Assembly (NCBI GenBank): GCA_031271075.1
Contig: JAISWN010000063.1
Coordinates: 1-5,200 of the forward strand
Direction of reading: 5' to 3'
Origin: Treponema sp.
GTDB lineage: Bacteria > Spirochaetota > Spirochaetia > Treponematales > Breznakiellaceae
DNA length: 5,200 nt
Both the position numbers and the translations under genes were made by a program. A model generated the notes under the pieces. That model saw only the letters and a program-made list of their open reading frames with translations, made no database searches and was not told where the DNA came from. Positions 1 to 5,023 of this stretch are shown in pieces; position 1 is the stretch's first letter; each line of letters starts with the position of its first letter.

Positions 1-624
1 AACCGGCCTTCCGACGCCATCGGCCTGGCGGCGGTGGGCTATGACGCGGCCTTGATGGTGCCCCCCACGGTTGACCGCCGGGCCCTCTACTCCCGGCTGG
101 AGAGCCTCCGGATCGCCGAGCTGGGAGACGGTACGGCCCTGGGTCTGGGCCTTGCCGTGGCCGCCCTGCACCTGCGGAATTCCCCTGCCCCCCGCCGGGC
201 GGTGGTGCTGCTCTCGGATGGGGAAAACAATGCCGGGGCGGTACATCCCCTGAGCGCCGCGCCGGTACTCCGGGATCTGGGGATTTCCCTCTGGGTAGTG
301 GGCATAGGAAGCGGCGGGGAGATCCCAATCGACTACGTGGATCCCTTCACCCGGATGCGGAGAACCGGGACCTTTGATTCCCGTTTTGACGCGGGAAGCC
401 TCAGGGCTATTGCCCAGGCCGGGGAGGGGATCTACATCTCCGCGCCCTCCGGGGAAGCCCTGGGCGGGGCCTTTTCCCGGATCGCCGGGGAAGAGCGGAC
501 CATAAGCCGGCCGGGGGTTCTGATCAGGCGGAGGGGGCGCCAGGAGCCCCTGATCGTCCTGGCCCTGGGCCTGCTGGCCGGTTCCCACTTCCTCCGCCGC
601 TTCCTCCTGGGAGGCTGGGTATGA
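1..624 (+). CDS. batA: BatA-like von Willebrand factor A membrane protein (5' end missing)
   Basis: This is the C-terminal 207 codons of a VWA-domain protein of the Bat cluster; the reading frame is open from base 1, so the start lies upstream and the GTG at 34 is only an internal codon. The visible part begins inside the VWA fold. Two of the metal-site (MIDAS) elements are present: the threonine of GDGTALG (codon 45) and the aspartate of LLSDGENN (codon 73). The first element (DxSxS) must lie upstream. The DYVDPFTRM stretch and the following EGIYISA segment match the usual BatA pattern. A single hydrophobic helix near codons 183-199 followed by arginines anchors the C-terminus in the inner membrane, so the VWA domain is expected on the periplasmic side, as proposed for the family. 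The stop overlaps the batB start as ATGA. BatA versus another VWA paralogue is decided by order, since a second VWA gene follows directly. The exact role of Bat proteins is not settled. Confidence 0.88.
   Translation, partial: NRPSDAIGLAAVGYDAALMVPPTVDRRALYSRLESLRIAELGDGTALGLGLAVAALHLRNSPAPRRAVVLLSDGENNAGAVHPLSAAPVLRDLGISLWVVGIGSGGEIPIDYVDPFTRMRRTGTFDSRFDAGSLRAIAQAGEGIYISAPSGEALGGAFSRIAGEERTISRPGVLIRRRGRQEPLIVLALGLLAGSHFLRRFLLGGWV
603..614 (+). promoter_or_regulatory. batB ribosome binding site inside a short hairpin
   Basis: GGGAGG (609-614) sits 6 nt before the batB ATG at 621 and fixes that start. It is preceded by CCTCC (603-607), so the site can fold back on itself (CCTCC-TG-GGAGG, in practice a 4-bp stem with a 4-nt loop). 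The sequence lies in the last codons of batA. A ribosome finishing batA would open it, which fits translational coupling through the ATGA overlap. The pairing is seen in the sequence; the regulatory effect is inference. Confidence 0.5.
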
Positions 625-1712
625 ACGGCGCGGCCCTTTCCTTTACCGGGCTTGAGGGATCCTTCGTCCTGGAAAAACCCCAGGTTCTCTGGGCCTTCGC
701 CCTCCTGGCCGCCTGTATCCTGTTCCGCTTCATCCTGGATCGTGGATACCGGGGTCGCCGGGGGCTTGGTTTCTTCGCCCTTTTTGCGTCCCCCCCCATC
801 GAGGTGGCCGGCATCGAGGAAGCCGGCGGGGACTCCCCCGGCCCGGAAGGGGGAACCCCGGATGGCGGAAGCCGGGCAAAAACCCTCAGAAGGCGCTTCC
901 GTTTGTCCCAGATATTCTTCTGGCTCTCCCTGGGCTGCCTTATCGCCGCCCTCTCCGGTCCCCGCTGGGGGCTCAGGATCGTCCCGGAGTACCGCCGGGG
1001 GCTCGACGTGGTTCTGGCCCTGGATTTGTCCCGGAGCATGGAGGCCCGGGATACCGATGTTTCCCGGCTGGAAAGGGCCGCTGAAATCGGCCGGGAAACG
1101 GTGGAAAACATAGGCGGGGTCCGTTTCGGCGCCGCGGTAAGCCGGGGCCGGGGAGTGCTGGCCCTTCCCCTGACCGGCGACAGCGAGGCGGCCCTGAATT
1201 TCCTGGCCGCCGCGGGCGCCTCGGCCCTTACCGGGTCGGGTACGGATCTGGAAGCCCTGGTAGACGCCGCCGCGACCGCCTTTAGCGATTCCTTCCCCTC
1301 CAGGCGGGTCATCGTCCTCCTCTCCGACGGGGAGGCCCTGAGCGGCGCCCTGAACGAGGCGGTAGACCGGGCCATCCTCCGGGAAATAACCCTGGCGGCG
1401 GTGGGAATCGGTTCCGACGAGGGCGCGCCGGTTCCCCTGGAGACCGGGATTCCCGTCATAAGCCGCCGCAGGCCGGAACTCCTGGAAAAGGCCGCGGTAA
1501 AAAGCGGGGGAATCTACATCGACGGGAATTCAGCCGGGGCGTCCCGGCTCCTCCGCTCTTACCTTGAGTCCCTGGCCTTTGAATCGGGGGCGGGAGGCGG
1601 CCGGACCGAAAAAAAGCCCCGGTGGAACCTCTTTGTCCTTGCCGCCCTGCTCTTTTTCGGGGCCTCCAAATGCTGTCTTTTAGCCCGGAGGGATCGCCAT
1701 GGGGAAATTTAA
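621..1712 (+). CDS. batB: BatB-like von Willebrand factor A membrane protein
   Basis: This is a 363-residue VWA protein, the second of the Bat pair. Layout: hydrophobic helix about 22-39, a Gly/Pro/Glu-rich cytosolic-type linker (about 61-92), a second helix about 96-112 ending in LSGPRWG, the VWA domain about 127-310, and a C-terminal helix 335-354 followed by arginines. All MIDAS elements are intact: D135-L-S137-R-S139, T208 in GSGTDLE and D236 in LLSDGE, so the domain should bind a divalent metal and a protein ligand. The ATG at 621 overlaps the batA stop by 4 bp and has a good Shine-Dalgarno sequence. A Cys-Cys pair (351-352) lies at the end of the last helix. In the family, two N-terminal helices, a VWA domain and a final helix are standard for BatA/BatB, with the VWA domain outside the inner membrane. 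BatB rather than BatA is inferred from its place after another VWA gene and before a TPR gene. Confidence 0.9.
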   Translation: MNGAALSFTGLEGSFVLEKPQVLWAFALLAACILFRFILDRGYRGRRGLGFFALFASPPIEVAGIEEAGGDSPGPEGGTPDGGSRAKTLRRRFRLSQIFFWLSLGCLIAALSGPRWGLRIVPEYRRGLDVVLALDLSRSMEARDTDVSRLERAAEIGRETVENIGGVRFGAAVSRGRGVLALPLTGDSEAALNFLAAAGASALTGSGTDLEALVDAAATAFSDSFPSRRVIVLLSDGEALSGALNEAVDRAILREITLAAVGIGSDEGAPVPLETGIPVISRRRPELLEKAAVKSGGIYIDGNSAGASRLLRSYLESLAFESGAGGGRTEKKPRWNLFVLAALLFFGASKCCLLARRDRHGEI

Positions 1713-2325
1713 CCACGGAGTTGCACCGTTCCCCTTGGCGGCCCTGCTTCTCCTTCCGCTGCTGGGGGCCTGTTCACTCTTCCCCGGAAGGCTCCTCATC
1801 ATAGAGGGGAATTTCTACCAGTCCCAGGGCATGTACACCCAGGCGATTTCCGCCTACCTTAAAGCCCTGGACTACCCGGAAGCGATCCCCTACGCGGAGT
1901 ACGGCCTGGGTTCAAGTTACCAGGCCCTGGACGAGGGAAAAGCGGCCCTGGAACGCTTCAACGCGGCGGAGGCCGCCCTGGGCACGGCCCAGGGGAAGCC
2001 CCCTAAAGGGCGGCAGGAGTTGTCCTACCGGATCCGCTACAATACCGGGCTGGTTCTCTTTGGGGAGGAGGATTTTGACGGAGCCGCGGAGGCTTTCCGG
2101 GGGGCTTTGGAGATCGACGGCAGCCGGGTAGAGGCGAAACGCAACCTGGAACTGAGCCTCCTCGCCCGGCCCCAGGGTAAGACATCCTCCGCCGGCCGGG
2201 GGGAAGGCGGGGAAAGGGGGAACCAGGGGGCCCAGGCCCTCTTCGACTACCTGAGCAGGAAGGAACAGAATCAATGGAGAAGCCGGCAATGGATAGAGCC
2301 CCCCCCGGCGGGCCCGGATTATTGA
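1699..2325 (+). CDS. batC: BatC-like TPR lipoprotein
   Basis: This 208-residue protein has a lipoprotein-type signal: hydrophobic stretch 11-24 and a lipobox L22-G-A-C25, so Cys25 should be lipidated and the chain periplasmic. Three TPR-like helical pairs follow: about 32-65 (GNFYQSQGMYTQAISAYLKAL), 66-99, and 110-143 (YNTGLVLFGEEDFDGAAEAFRGAL, the clearest). Next come a capping helix about 144-155 and a low-complexity Gly/Arg/Glu linker. The C-terminal segment 180-208 contains DYLSRKEQNQW and ends GPDY, a tail I recognise from spirochaete Bat TPR proteins; BatC of other phyla has a related E/Q-rich tail after its TPR. GGAGGGA (1687-1693) lies 5 nt before the ATG. The start overlaps batB by 14 bp. 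TPRs mediate protein contacts, so a scaffold role between the VWA proteins and BatD is likely but inferred. The batC name rests on position and architecture. Confidence 0.8.
   Translation: MGKFNHGVAPFPLAALLLLPLLGACSLFPGRLLIIEGNFYQSQGMYTQAISAYLKALDYPEAIPYAEYGLGSSYQALDEGKAALERFNAAEAALGTAQGKPPKGRQELSYRIRYNTGLVLFGEEDFDGAAEAFRGALEIDGSRVEAKRNLELSLLARPQGKTSSAGRGEGGERGNQGAQALFDYLSRKEQNQWRSRQWIEPPPAGPDY
2257..2265 (+). promoter_or_regulatory. Likely batD ribosome binding site (start uncertain)
   Basis: AGGAAGGAA lies 8 nt before the ATG at 2274 and favours that start. Two other starts compete. An ATG at 2289 has GGAGAAG 6 nt upstream. A TTG at 2322 overlaps the batC stop as TTGA; it has only a weak GGCGGG upstream but would give the most normal signal peptide. 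All of this lies inside the batC coding region, so the purine run could also be a by-product of the batC codons for Lys and Glu. Confidence 0.45.
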
Positions 2326-3980
2326 ACCCCCTCAGGGCAAAGCGCCCGGCCCCGGCAAATTGTTTGTTCCTGGCAGGGCTCCTGGCCTTTCTCCTGCCGT
2401 TGGCCGGCCGCCTGGAAGCCCAGGTTTCGCCCCGGCTGGAGACGGCGACCTTCCCCCAATCCCCCCTTGCCGGGGAATACTGGGCCATCCGCTTCCTGGT
2501 GGATCATCCCCTCCCCCGGGAAGTGGAAGCGGAACTCCCTCCCCTGCCCCCCGCCCTTTCCCTGGATCGGATACGGGTTGAACCCCGGATTACGGAAGGC
2601 CCCGATGGAACCGCCCGGCGTCAAACCATGCTGGAATACTACTTTTTCCTCAACGCCCCCGGCCTTGTCTCCCTGGGACCCTTTGAACTCTCCGTCCCGG
2701 CGCCGGAAGACCCGGAGAGACCCGAAGCTCCGGAAGACCCGGAAAAAACCGGAGACGAGGGGAATAAGGAGAGGCGTATCCGGTTCCTTTCCCCGGCCGT
2801 CCAGTTTCTCGTCAGGGCCCCCGGCGAGGCTGGGGCCGGACGGCCTTCCCCGGCGCGGAGCCCCCGGCTCTCCTGGAAGGGGATCCCCGCCTTGCTCCAT
2901 CCGGGGGAAGAGGCGGAACTTACCCTTGCCCACCAGGGCTGGGATCCCCGCCTTCCCCTCCCTTCCCCGCAGACCCTCATGCCCCGGACGCCTATCGGGG
3001 CGATCCTGGAAGCCTCCCCTCCCCGGGAAGACGACGAGGCCGCAGGGGTCCTTCTCCGGCTCCGGCTCATTCCCCTGGAGGAAGGCCGTCTCAACATCCC
3101 CGGTTTCAGCGTCCCCGCCGGGGATTACAGCCTGGATGTCCCCGCCCTAAGCGTCCCGGTAAGCCGCGGCGGGAACCGGGATCAAACGGCAGCCTCCGAC
3201 CCCGCGGCTCCGGGCTCATCCCCGGAGGAACCCTTTGTTTCCCCCGCGCCCCCGGCCCGGGAGAACCTTTCCTTTCCGCAAACCGCGCTCGACCCCTTCC
3301 CCCCCTTCAGGGCGGGCTGCGGGAGTATCCGGGAACAGGCAAAGGCCCTCTGGGACAGGGGTCTCCGGGTTGAGGCTCTGGCCGAACTCAGGCGGAACGA
3401 GCGGGACTACACCGGGGGGCCGGCCCTGATCCCCCTCCGCCGGGACTTGGAAAAAACGCTGGGCCTTTCCGGGAACGGAGACGAAACCTGGCGGCCCTCC
3501 TTTCTTCTGGCGGCGGTCTTTGCCGTCTCCGCCGCCCTGGCCCTGGCCTCCCTGTTCCTCAGCTTCCTCCCCCCAAAAAAACGGGTAACCCCCGGCCTGG
3601 CCTGGTGTTATAAAGTTGTTGGAAATCTGAGCCGGTTCCGGTTGGGACAGCCTCGTTTAAAGAAACCCGCGCGGTTTTTCAGGTTTTTTACGGTTTTTTT
3701 CGCCCTTCCGGCGCTATTCGCCCTGTGGAGGCTGGGGGATTTTTCCCGTATTGAACTTTCCCTCCCCGGCCTTTCCAGCCTGTCCCGGCCGGCTCTGACC
3801 AGGGAGGCCGATGCCTTCCGGATTCCCGGCCCGGAAAGCGCCGCTGCCTTCCGGTTTGAGGAAGGCTGCCGGGTACTTGTCCGCTCCCTCCGGGGCTCTT
3901 GGGCCTACGCGGAGATCCCCGACAGGAAAGAGGGGGGAAGAGCCGGCTGGGTAAGGGTAGAGGAGCTGGTTTTTTACTAA
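2274..3980 (+). CDS. batD: BatD-like protein fused to a BatE-like TPR/SH3 C-terminus
   Basis: This is a 568-residue protein. Residues 30-45 are a signal-peptide core with a likely cut after LEA49. The N-region is long (29 residues), so translation may start at ATG 2289 or TTG 2322 instead. Residues 50-185 form a first beta-rich BatD-type domain, broken by an acidic Pro/Glu loop (144-161). Residues 197-296 form a second Ig-like domain (LHPGEEAELTL to VPALSVPV), and 297-344 a Pro/Ser-rich linker. Residues 345-408 look like one TPR hairpin (IREQAKALWDRGLRVEALAELRR). Membrane helices lie at 409-432 and about 468-490 with a basic 35-residue loop between. Residues 509-568 form an SH3-like domain with the signature GCRVLV, GSWAYAEI and AGWVRVEELVFY. 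TPR, two helices and SH3 is the layout of BatE, which is absent as a separate gene here. I infer a BatD-BatE fusion; BatD identity itself is supported by gene order and the N-terminal half. The topology places the Ig-like and SH3 domains in the periplasm. Confidence 0.82.
   Translation: MEKPAMDRAPPGGPGLLNPLRAKRPAPANCLFLAGLLAFLLPLAGRLEAQVSPRLETATFPQSPLAGEYWAIRFLVDHPLPREVEAELPPLPPALSLDRIRVEPRITEGPDGTARRQTMLEYYFFLNAPGLVSLGPFELSVPAPEDPERPEAPEDPEKTGDEGNKERRIRFLSPAVQFLVRAPGEAGAGRPSPARSPRLSWKGIPALLHPGEEAELTLAHQGWDPRLPLPSPQTLMPRTPIGAILEASPPREDDEAAGVLLRLRLIPLEEGRLNIPGFSVPAGDYSLDVPALSVPVSRGGNRDQTAASDPAAPGSSPEEPFVSPAPPARENLSFPQTALDPFPPFRAGCGSIREQAKALWDRGLRVEALAELRRNERDYTGGPALIPLRRDLEKTLGLSGNGDETWRPSFLLAAVFAVSAALALASLFLSFLPPKKRVTPGLAWCYKVVGNLSRFRLGQPRLKKPARFFRFFTVFFALPALFALWRLGDFSRIELSLPGLSSLSRPALTREADAFRIPGPESAAAFRFEEGCRVLVRSLRGSWAYAEIPDRKEGGRAGWVRVEELVFY
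2703..2743 (+). repeat. 14-bp direct repeat coding an acidic Pro/Glu loop in batD
   Basis: CCGGAAGACCCGGA occurs at 2703-2716 and again at 2730-2743, exactly 27 bp apart. This gives an in-frame, nine-codon partial duplication (PEDPE at residues 144-148 and 153-157). It lies in a loop between beta strands of the first BatD domain, followed by a charged stretch (GDEGNKERR). It looks like a small tandem duplication in a tolerant surface loop. Confidence 0.7.
3575..3581 (+). other. A7 slippery run in frame within batD
   Basis: Six C (3569-3574) are followed by seven A (3575-3581), read in frame as CCA AAA AAA CGG (P434 K435 K436 R437). A_AAA_AAA in this phase is a canonical -1 slippery heptamer and also a transcriptional slippage site. 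A -1 shift would add TGNPRPGLVL and stop at TAA 3611-3613 (about 446 residues). A +1 shift stops at TAA 3586-3588. Both products would keep the first membrane helix and lose the second helix and the SH3 domain. No strong downstream stimulatory hairpin is visible. The run is seen; use as a frameshift is inference. Confidence 0.35.
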
Positions 3981-4024
3981 GGACCTCATGCGTCTTTGGG
4001 AAGGGCTGCCCTGCGTTTTACTGG

Positions 4025-4030
4025 AGAGGA
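4025..4030 (+). promoter_or_regulatory. Ribosome binding site that sets the smr start
   Basis: AGAGGA ends 6 nt before the ATG at 4037. The frame is open upstream to a GTG at 3899, but that extension would overlap the end of batD by 82 bp and has no family-like sequence, so 4037 is the supported start. The 56 bp between batD and this gene contain no recognisable promoter or terminator. Confidence 0.7.
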
Positions 4031-4036
4031 GCCCTT

Positions 4037-4594
4037 ATGGATTTCGGCGAAATACTTGAGCAGTGGGAAAGGGAGACCGGGAAACCCGGCGCCTTCCGAT
4101 CCGGGGGCAAATCGGGATGCAAAACAAAGAACCCGGCGGCCGGGACAGGACCGCGGCAGGGTAGAGAAAAACCTGCCCCCGGCGGGGAGGACGAAACGCC
4201 CCCTTTGGGAAACGCCGCCCTTTCCTTAATCCGCTGGCTTAATACCCACGGGGTCTACGACAAAGACGCGGAGGAAGGGGACATCTCCAGCTCCCCCGCT
4301 GAAAAGCGCCGCCGCCTCCTGACCCGGAAACCGGACGCGGAAATCGATCTCCACGGGCTAAGCCAGGATGAAGCCTGGGCCTCCCTGGAGAGTTTTTTTG
4401 CCCACGCCAAAAGCCAAGGCTTCCTCAAAGTTACGGTGATCCACGGAAAGGGAAACCATTCGGGGGGAGAGGCGGTCTTAAAGCGCACGGTGCGGCAATT
4501 TATCGAAAGCTGCCCTTTTGCCGGGGAAAGCGGCCACCGGGATTCCCGTTCCGGGGGAAAGGGGGCAACTTGGGTACTGTTGAAAGGGAATTAG
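4037..4594 (+). CDS. Small Smr-domain protein
   Basis: This 185-residue protein has a C-terminal Smr (small MutS-related) domain. Key motifs are D104-L-H-G107 (in EIDLHGLSQDEAW), H136-G-K-G139 (in VTVIHGKGNHSGG), LKRTVRQFIE, and the closing strand GATWVLLKGN. The N-terminal half starts MDFGEILEQWE, passes through a low-complexity Gly/Lys/Pro stretch (about residues 20-55), then ALSLIRWLNTHGVYDKDA and a basic RRRLLTRKPDA that leads into the domain; this arrangement is familiar from treponemal stand-alone Smr proteins. Smr domains bind or cut nucleic acid. In MutS2 they act on branched DNA or on mRNA of stalled ribosomes, and some stand-alone members have endonuclease activity. The substrate here cannot be told. 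It is a soluble cytoplasmic protein with no signal or membrane helix. It may share the bat transcript, since it follows by 56 bp on the same strand, though no functional link is evident. Confidence 0.87.
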   Translation: MDFGEILEQWERETGKPGAFRSGGKSGCKTKNPAAGTGPRQGREKPAPGGEDETPPLGNAALSLIRWLNTHGVYDKDAEEGDISSSPAEKRRRLLTRKPDAEIDLHGLSQDEAWASLESFFAHAKSQGFLKVTVIHGKGNHSGGEAVLKRTVRQFIESCPFAGESGHRDSRSGGKGATWVLLKGN

Positions 4595-4614
4595 GCGCGG
4601 AAACCCAGAGGCTC

Positions 4615-4839
4615 CTAACGCTCACGGTAAATAATCCGGCCCCGACTGAGATCGTAGGGCGAAAGGGCTATCCGTACCCGGTCGCCGGGAACTATACGGA
4701 TATAGTGCTTTCTCATTTTTCCTGAAAGATGAGCCATGATGAGGTGGCCGTTCTGGTTGTCCAATTCCACCCTGAACATGGTATTAGGCAGGGCTTCCCG
4801 GACGATTCCTTCTACCTCAATTGCTTCTTCTTTGGCCAC
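4615..4839 (-). CDS. infA: Translation initiation factor IF-1
   Basis: This is a complete 74-residue IF-1, an S1-like OB-fold protein that occupies the 30S A site during initiation and works with IF-2 and IF-3. Recognisable family blocks are [43 protein letters not shown] and [15 protein letters not shown]. It is two residues longer than the 72 of E. coli; the extra pair falls in the strand turn DNQNGH (residues 27-32), where most bacteria have ENGH. The start is GTG at 4839-4837: the frame upstream meets a TAA eight codons earlier with no ATG between, and MAKE is the normal family N-terminus. An out-of-frame ATG overlaps it (4841-4839). Stop is TAG. The gene converges on the Smr gene with 20 bp between stops and no obvious terminator. 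Codon use is markedly less GC-rich than in the bat genes, as expected of a highly expressed gene. Confidence 0.97.
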   Translation of the reverse strand: MAKEEAIEVEGIVREALPNTMFRVELDNQNGHLIMAHLSGKMRKHYIRIVPGDRVRIALSPYDLSRGRIIYRER

Positions 4840-4844
4840 ATAAA

Positions 4845-4854
4845 CTCCTTCTCC
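4845..4854 (-). promoter_or_regulatory. infA ribosome binding site with overlapping AUG/GUG starts
   Basis: On the minus strand GGAGAAGGAG is followed by TTTAT and then the GTG start (5-nt spacer). The same region reads TTTATGTGG, so an ATG two bases upstream shares the site with only a 3-nt spacer. Reading from that ATG gives MWPKKKQLR and then TAG, a nine-codon decoy. Both starts are seen; competition between them is inference. Confidence 0.7.
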
Positions 4855-4880
4855 AATCGCTTACCTCAGAAACATCACGC

Positions 4881-4893
4881 GAACCTTAGGTTC
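4881..4893. repeat. Perfect 13-bp palindrome in the infA leader
   Basis: GAACCT-T-AGGTTC is a perfect 6+1+6 inverted repeat. It lies downstream of the infA promoter and about 42 nt before the infA start, so it falls in the predicted leader. With a one-base centre it is a poor RNA hairpin and more like a site for a dimeric DNA-binding protein. No known operator was recognised. Confidence 0.5.
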
Positions 4894-4916
4894 AACAGTT
4901 AGATGTCAATAGCTAA

Positions 4917-4946
4917 ATGCTAGCGGTATAGGCCGGTTTCTGTCAA
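4917..4946 (-). promoter_or_regulatory. sigma-70-type promoter of infA
   Basis: On the minus strand, a perfect -35 box TTGACA (4946-4941) is followed by an 18-bp spacer and TAGCAT (4922-4917), which matches four of six -10 positions. Transcription should start near 4910, giving a leader of about 70 nt. A second perfect TTGACA lies downstream (4909-4904), but no good -10 box stands 16-18 bp from it. Confidence 0.65.
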
Positions 4947-4959
4947 TTACGTTACGCGC

Positions 4960-4984
4960 GCCGCGCCCTCTCCTGATACGCGGC
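4960..4984. repeat. GC-rich inverted repeat between the divergent promoters
   Basis: GCCGCG (4960-4965) and CGCGGC (4979-4984) are complementary arms around a 13-nt C/T-rich centre. The right arm ends 3 bp before the rpoZ -35 box and the left arm starts 13 bp beyond the infA -35 box, so a bound protein could affect both genes. TACGCG also occurs twice directly (4953-4958, 4977-4982). It may be chance in GC-rich DNA. Confidence 0.3.
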
Positions 4985-4987
4985 AGC

Positions 4988-5016
4988 TTTACACAACGCA
5001 TCCTATTTGCTAAACT
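4988..5016 (+). promoter_or_regulatory. Extended -10 sigma-70-type promoter of rpoZ
   Basis: TTTACA (4988-4993, five of six to TTGACA), an exact 17-bp spacer, then TAAACT (5011-5016, four of six to TATAAT) preceded by TGC, the extended -10 element. The expected start point is 5022-5024, that is, on or next to the A of the rpoZ ATG at 5024. Confidence 0.65.
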
Positions 5017-5023
5017 ACCGCTT

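Noticed and set aside
790..797. C8 run in batB as a phase-variation tract
   Set aside because: Runs of six to eight C recur throughout this GC-rich block (for example near 2299 and 3299), so a single run is not evidence of phase variation.
524..1459. 311-codon open frame on the minus strand opposite batB
   Set aside because: The product is Arg/Pro/Ser-rich with no domain-like pattern. Long antisense frames are expected opposite very GC-rich genes, and batB on the other strand has full VWA motifs.
2319..2933. 204-codon minus strand frame opposite batD
   Set aside because: Gly/Arg/Pro-rich shadow of batD with no recognisable motif or ribosome binding site evidence.
2467..3150. 227-codon + strand frame inside batD
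   Set aside because: Low-complexity Pro/Ser/Arg composition in an alternative frame of a well-supported gene.
3899..4036. N-terminal extension of the Smr gene from a GTG at 3899
   Set aside because: It would overlap the coding end of batD by 82 bp. A good ribosome binding site and a family-like N-terminus support ATG 4037 instead.
3988..4059. 23-codon upstream ORF with TAAGGA before it, overlapping the Smr start
   Set aside because: It could be a leader peptide, but the sequence (MRLWEGLPC...) has no regulatory pattern and short ORFs are frequent; support is too weak to annotate.
4595..4614. Bidirectional terminator between the Smr gene and infA
   Set aside because: The 20-bp gap and nearby bases contain no stem with a following T run on either strand.
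4904..4909. Second infA promoter using the downstream TTGACA
   Set aside because: No acceptable -10 hexamer is found 16-18 bp away; only a weak TAAGGT at 15 bp. Kept as a repeat observation only.
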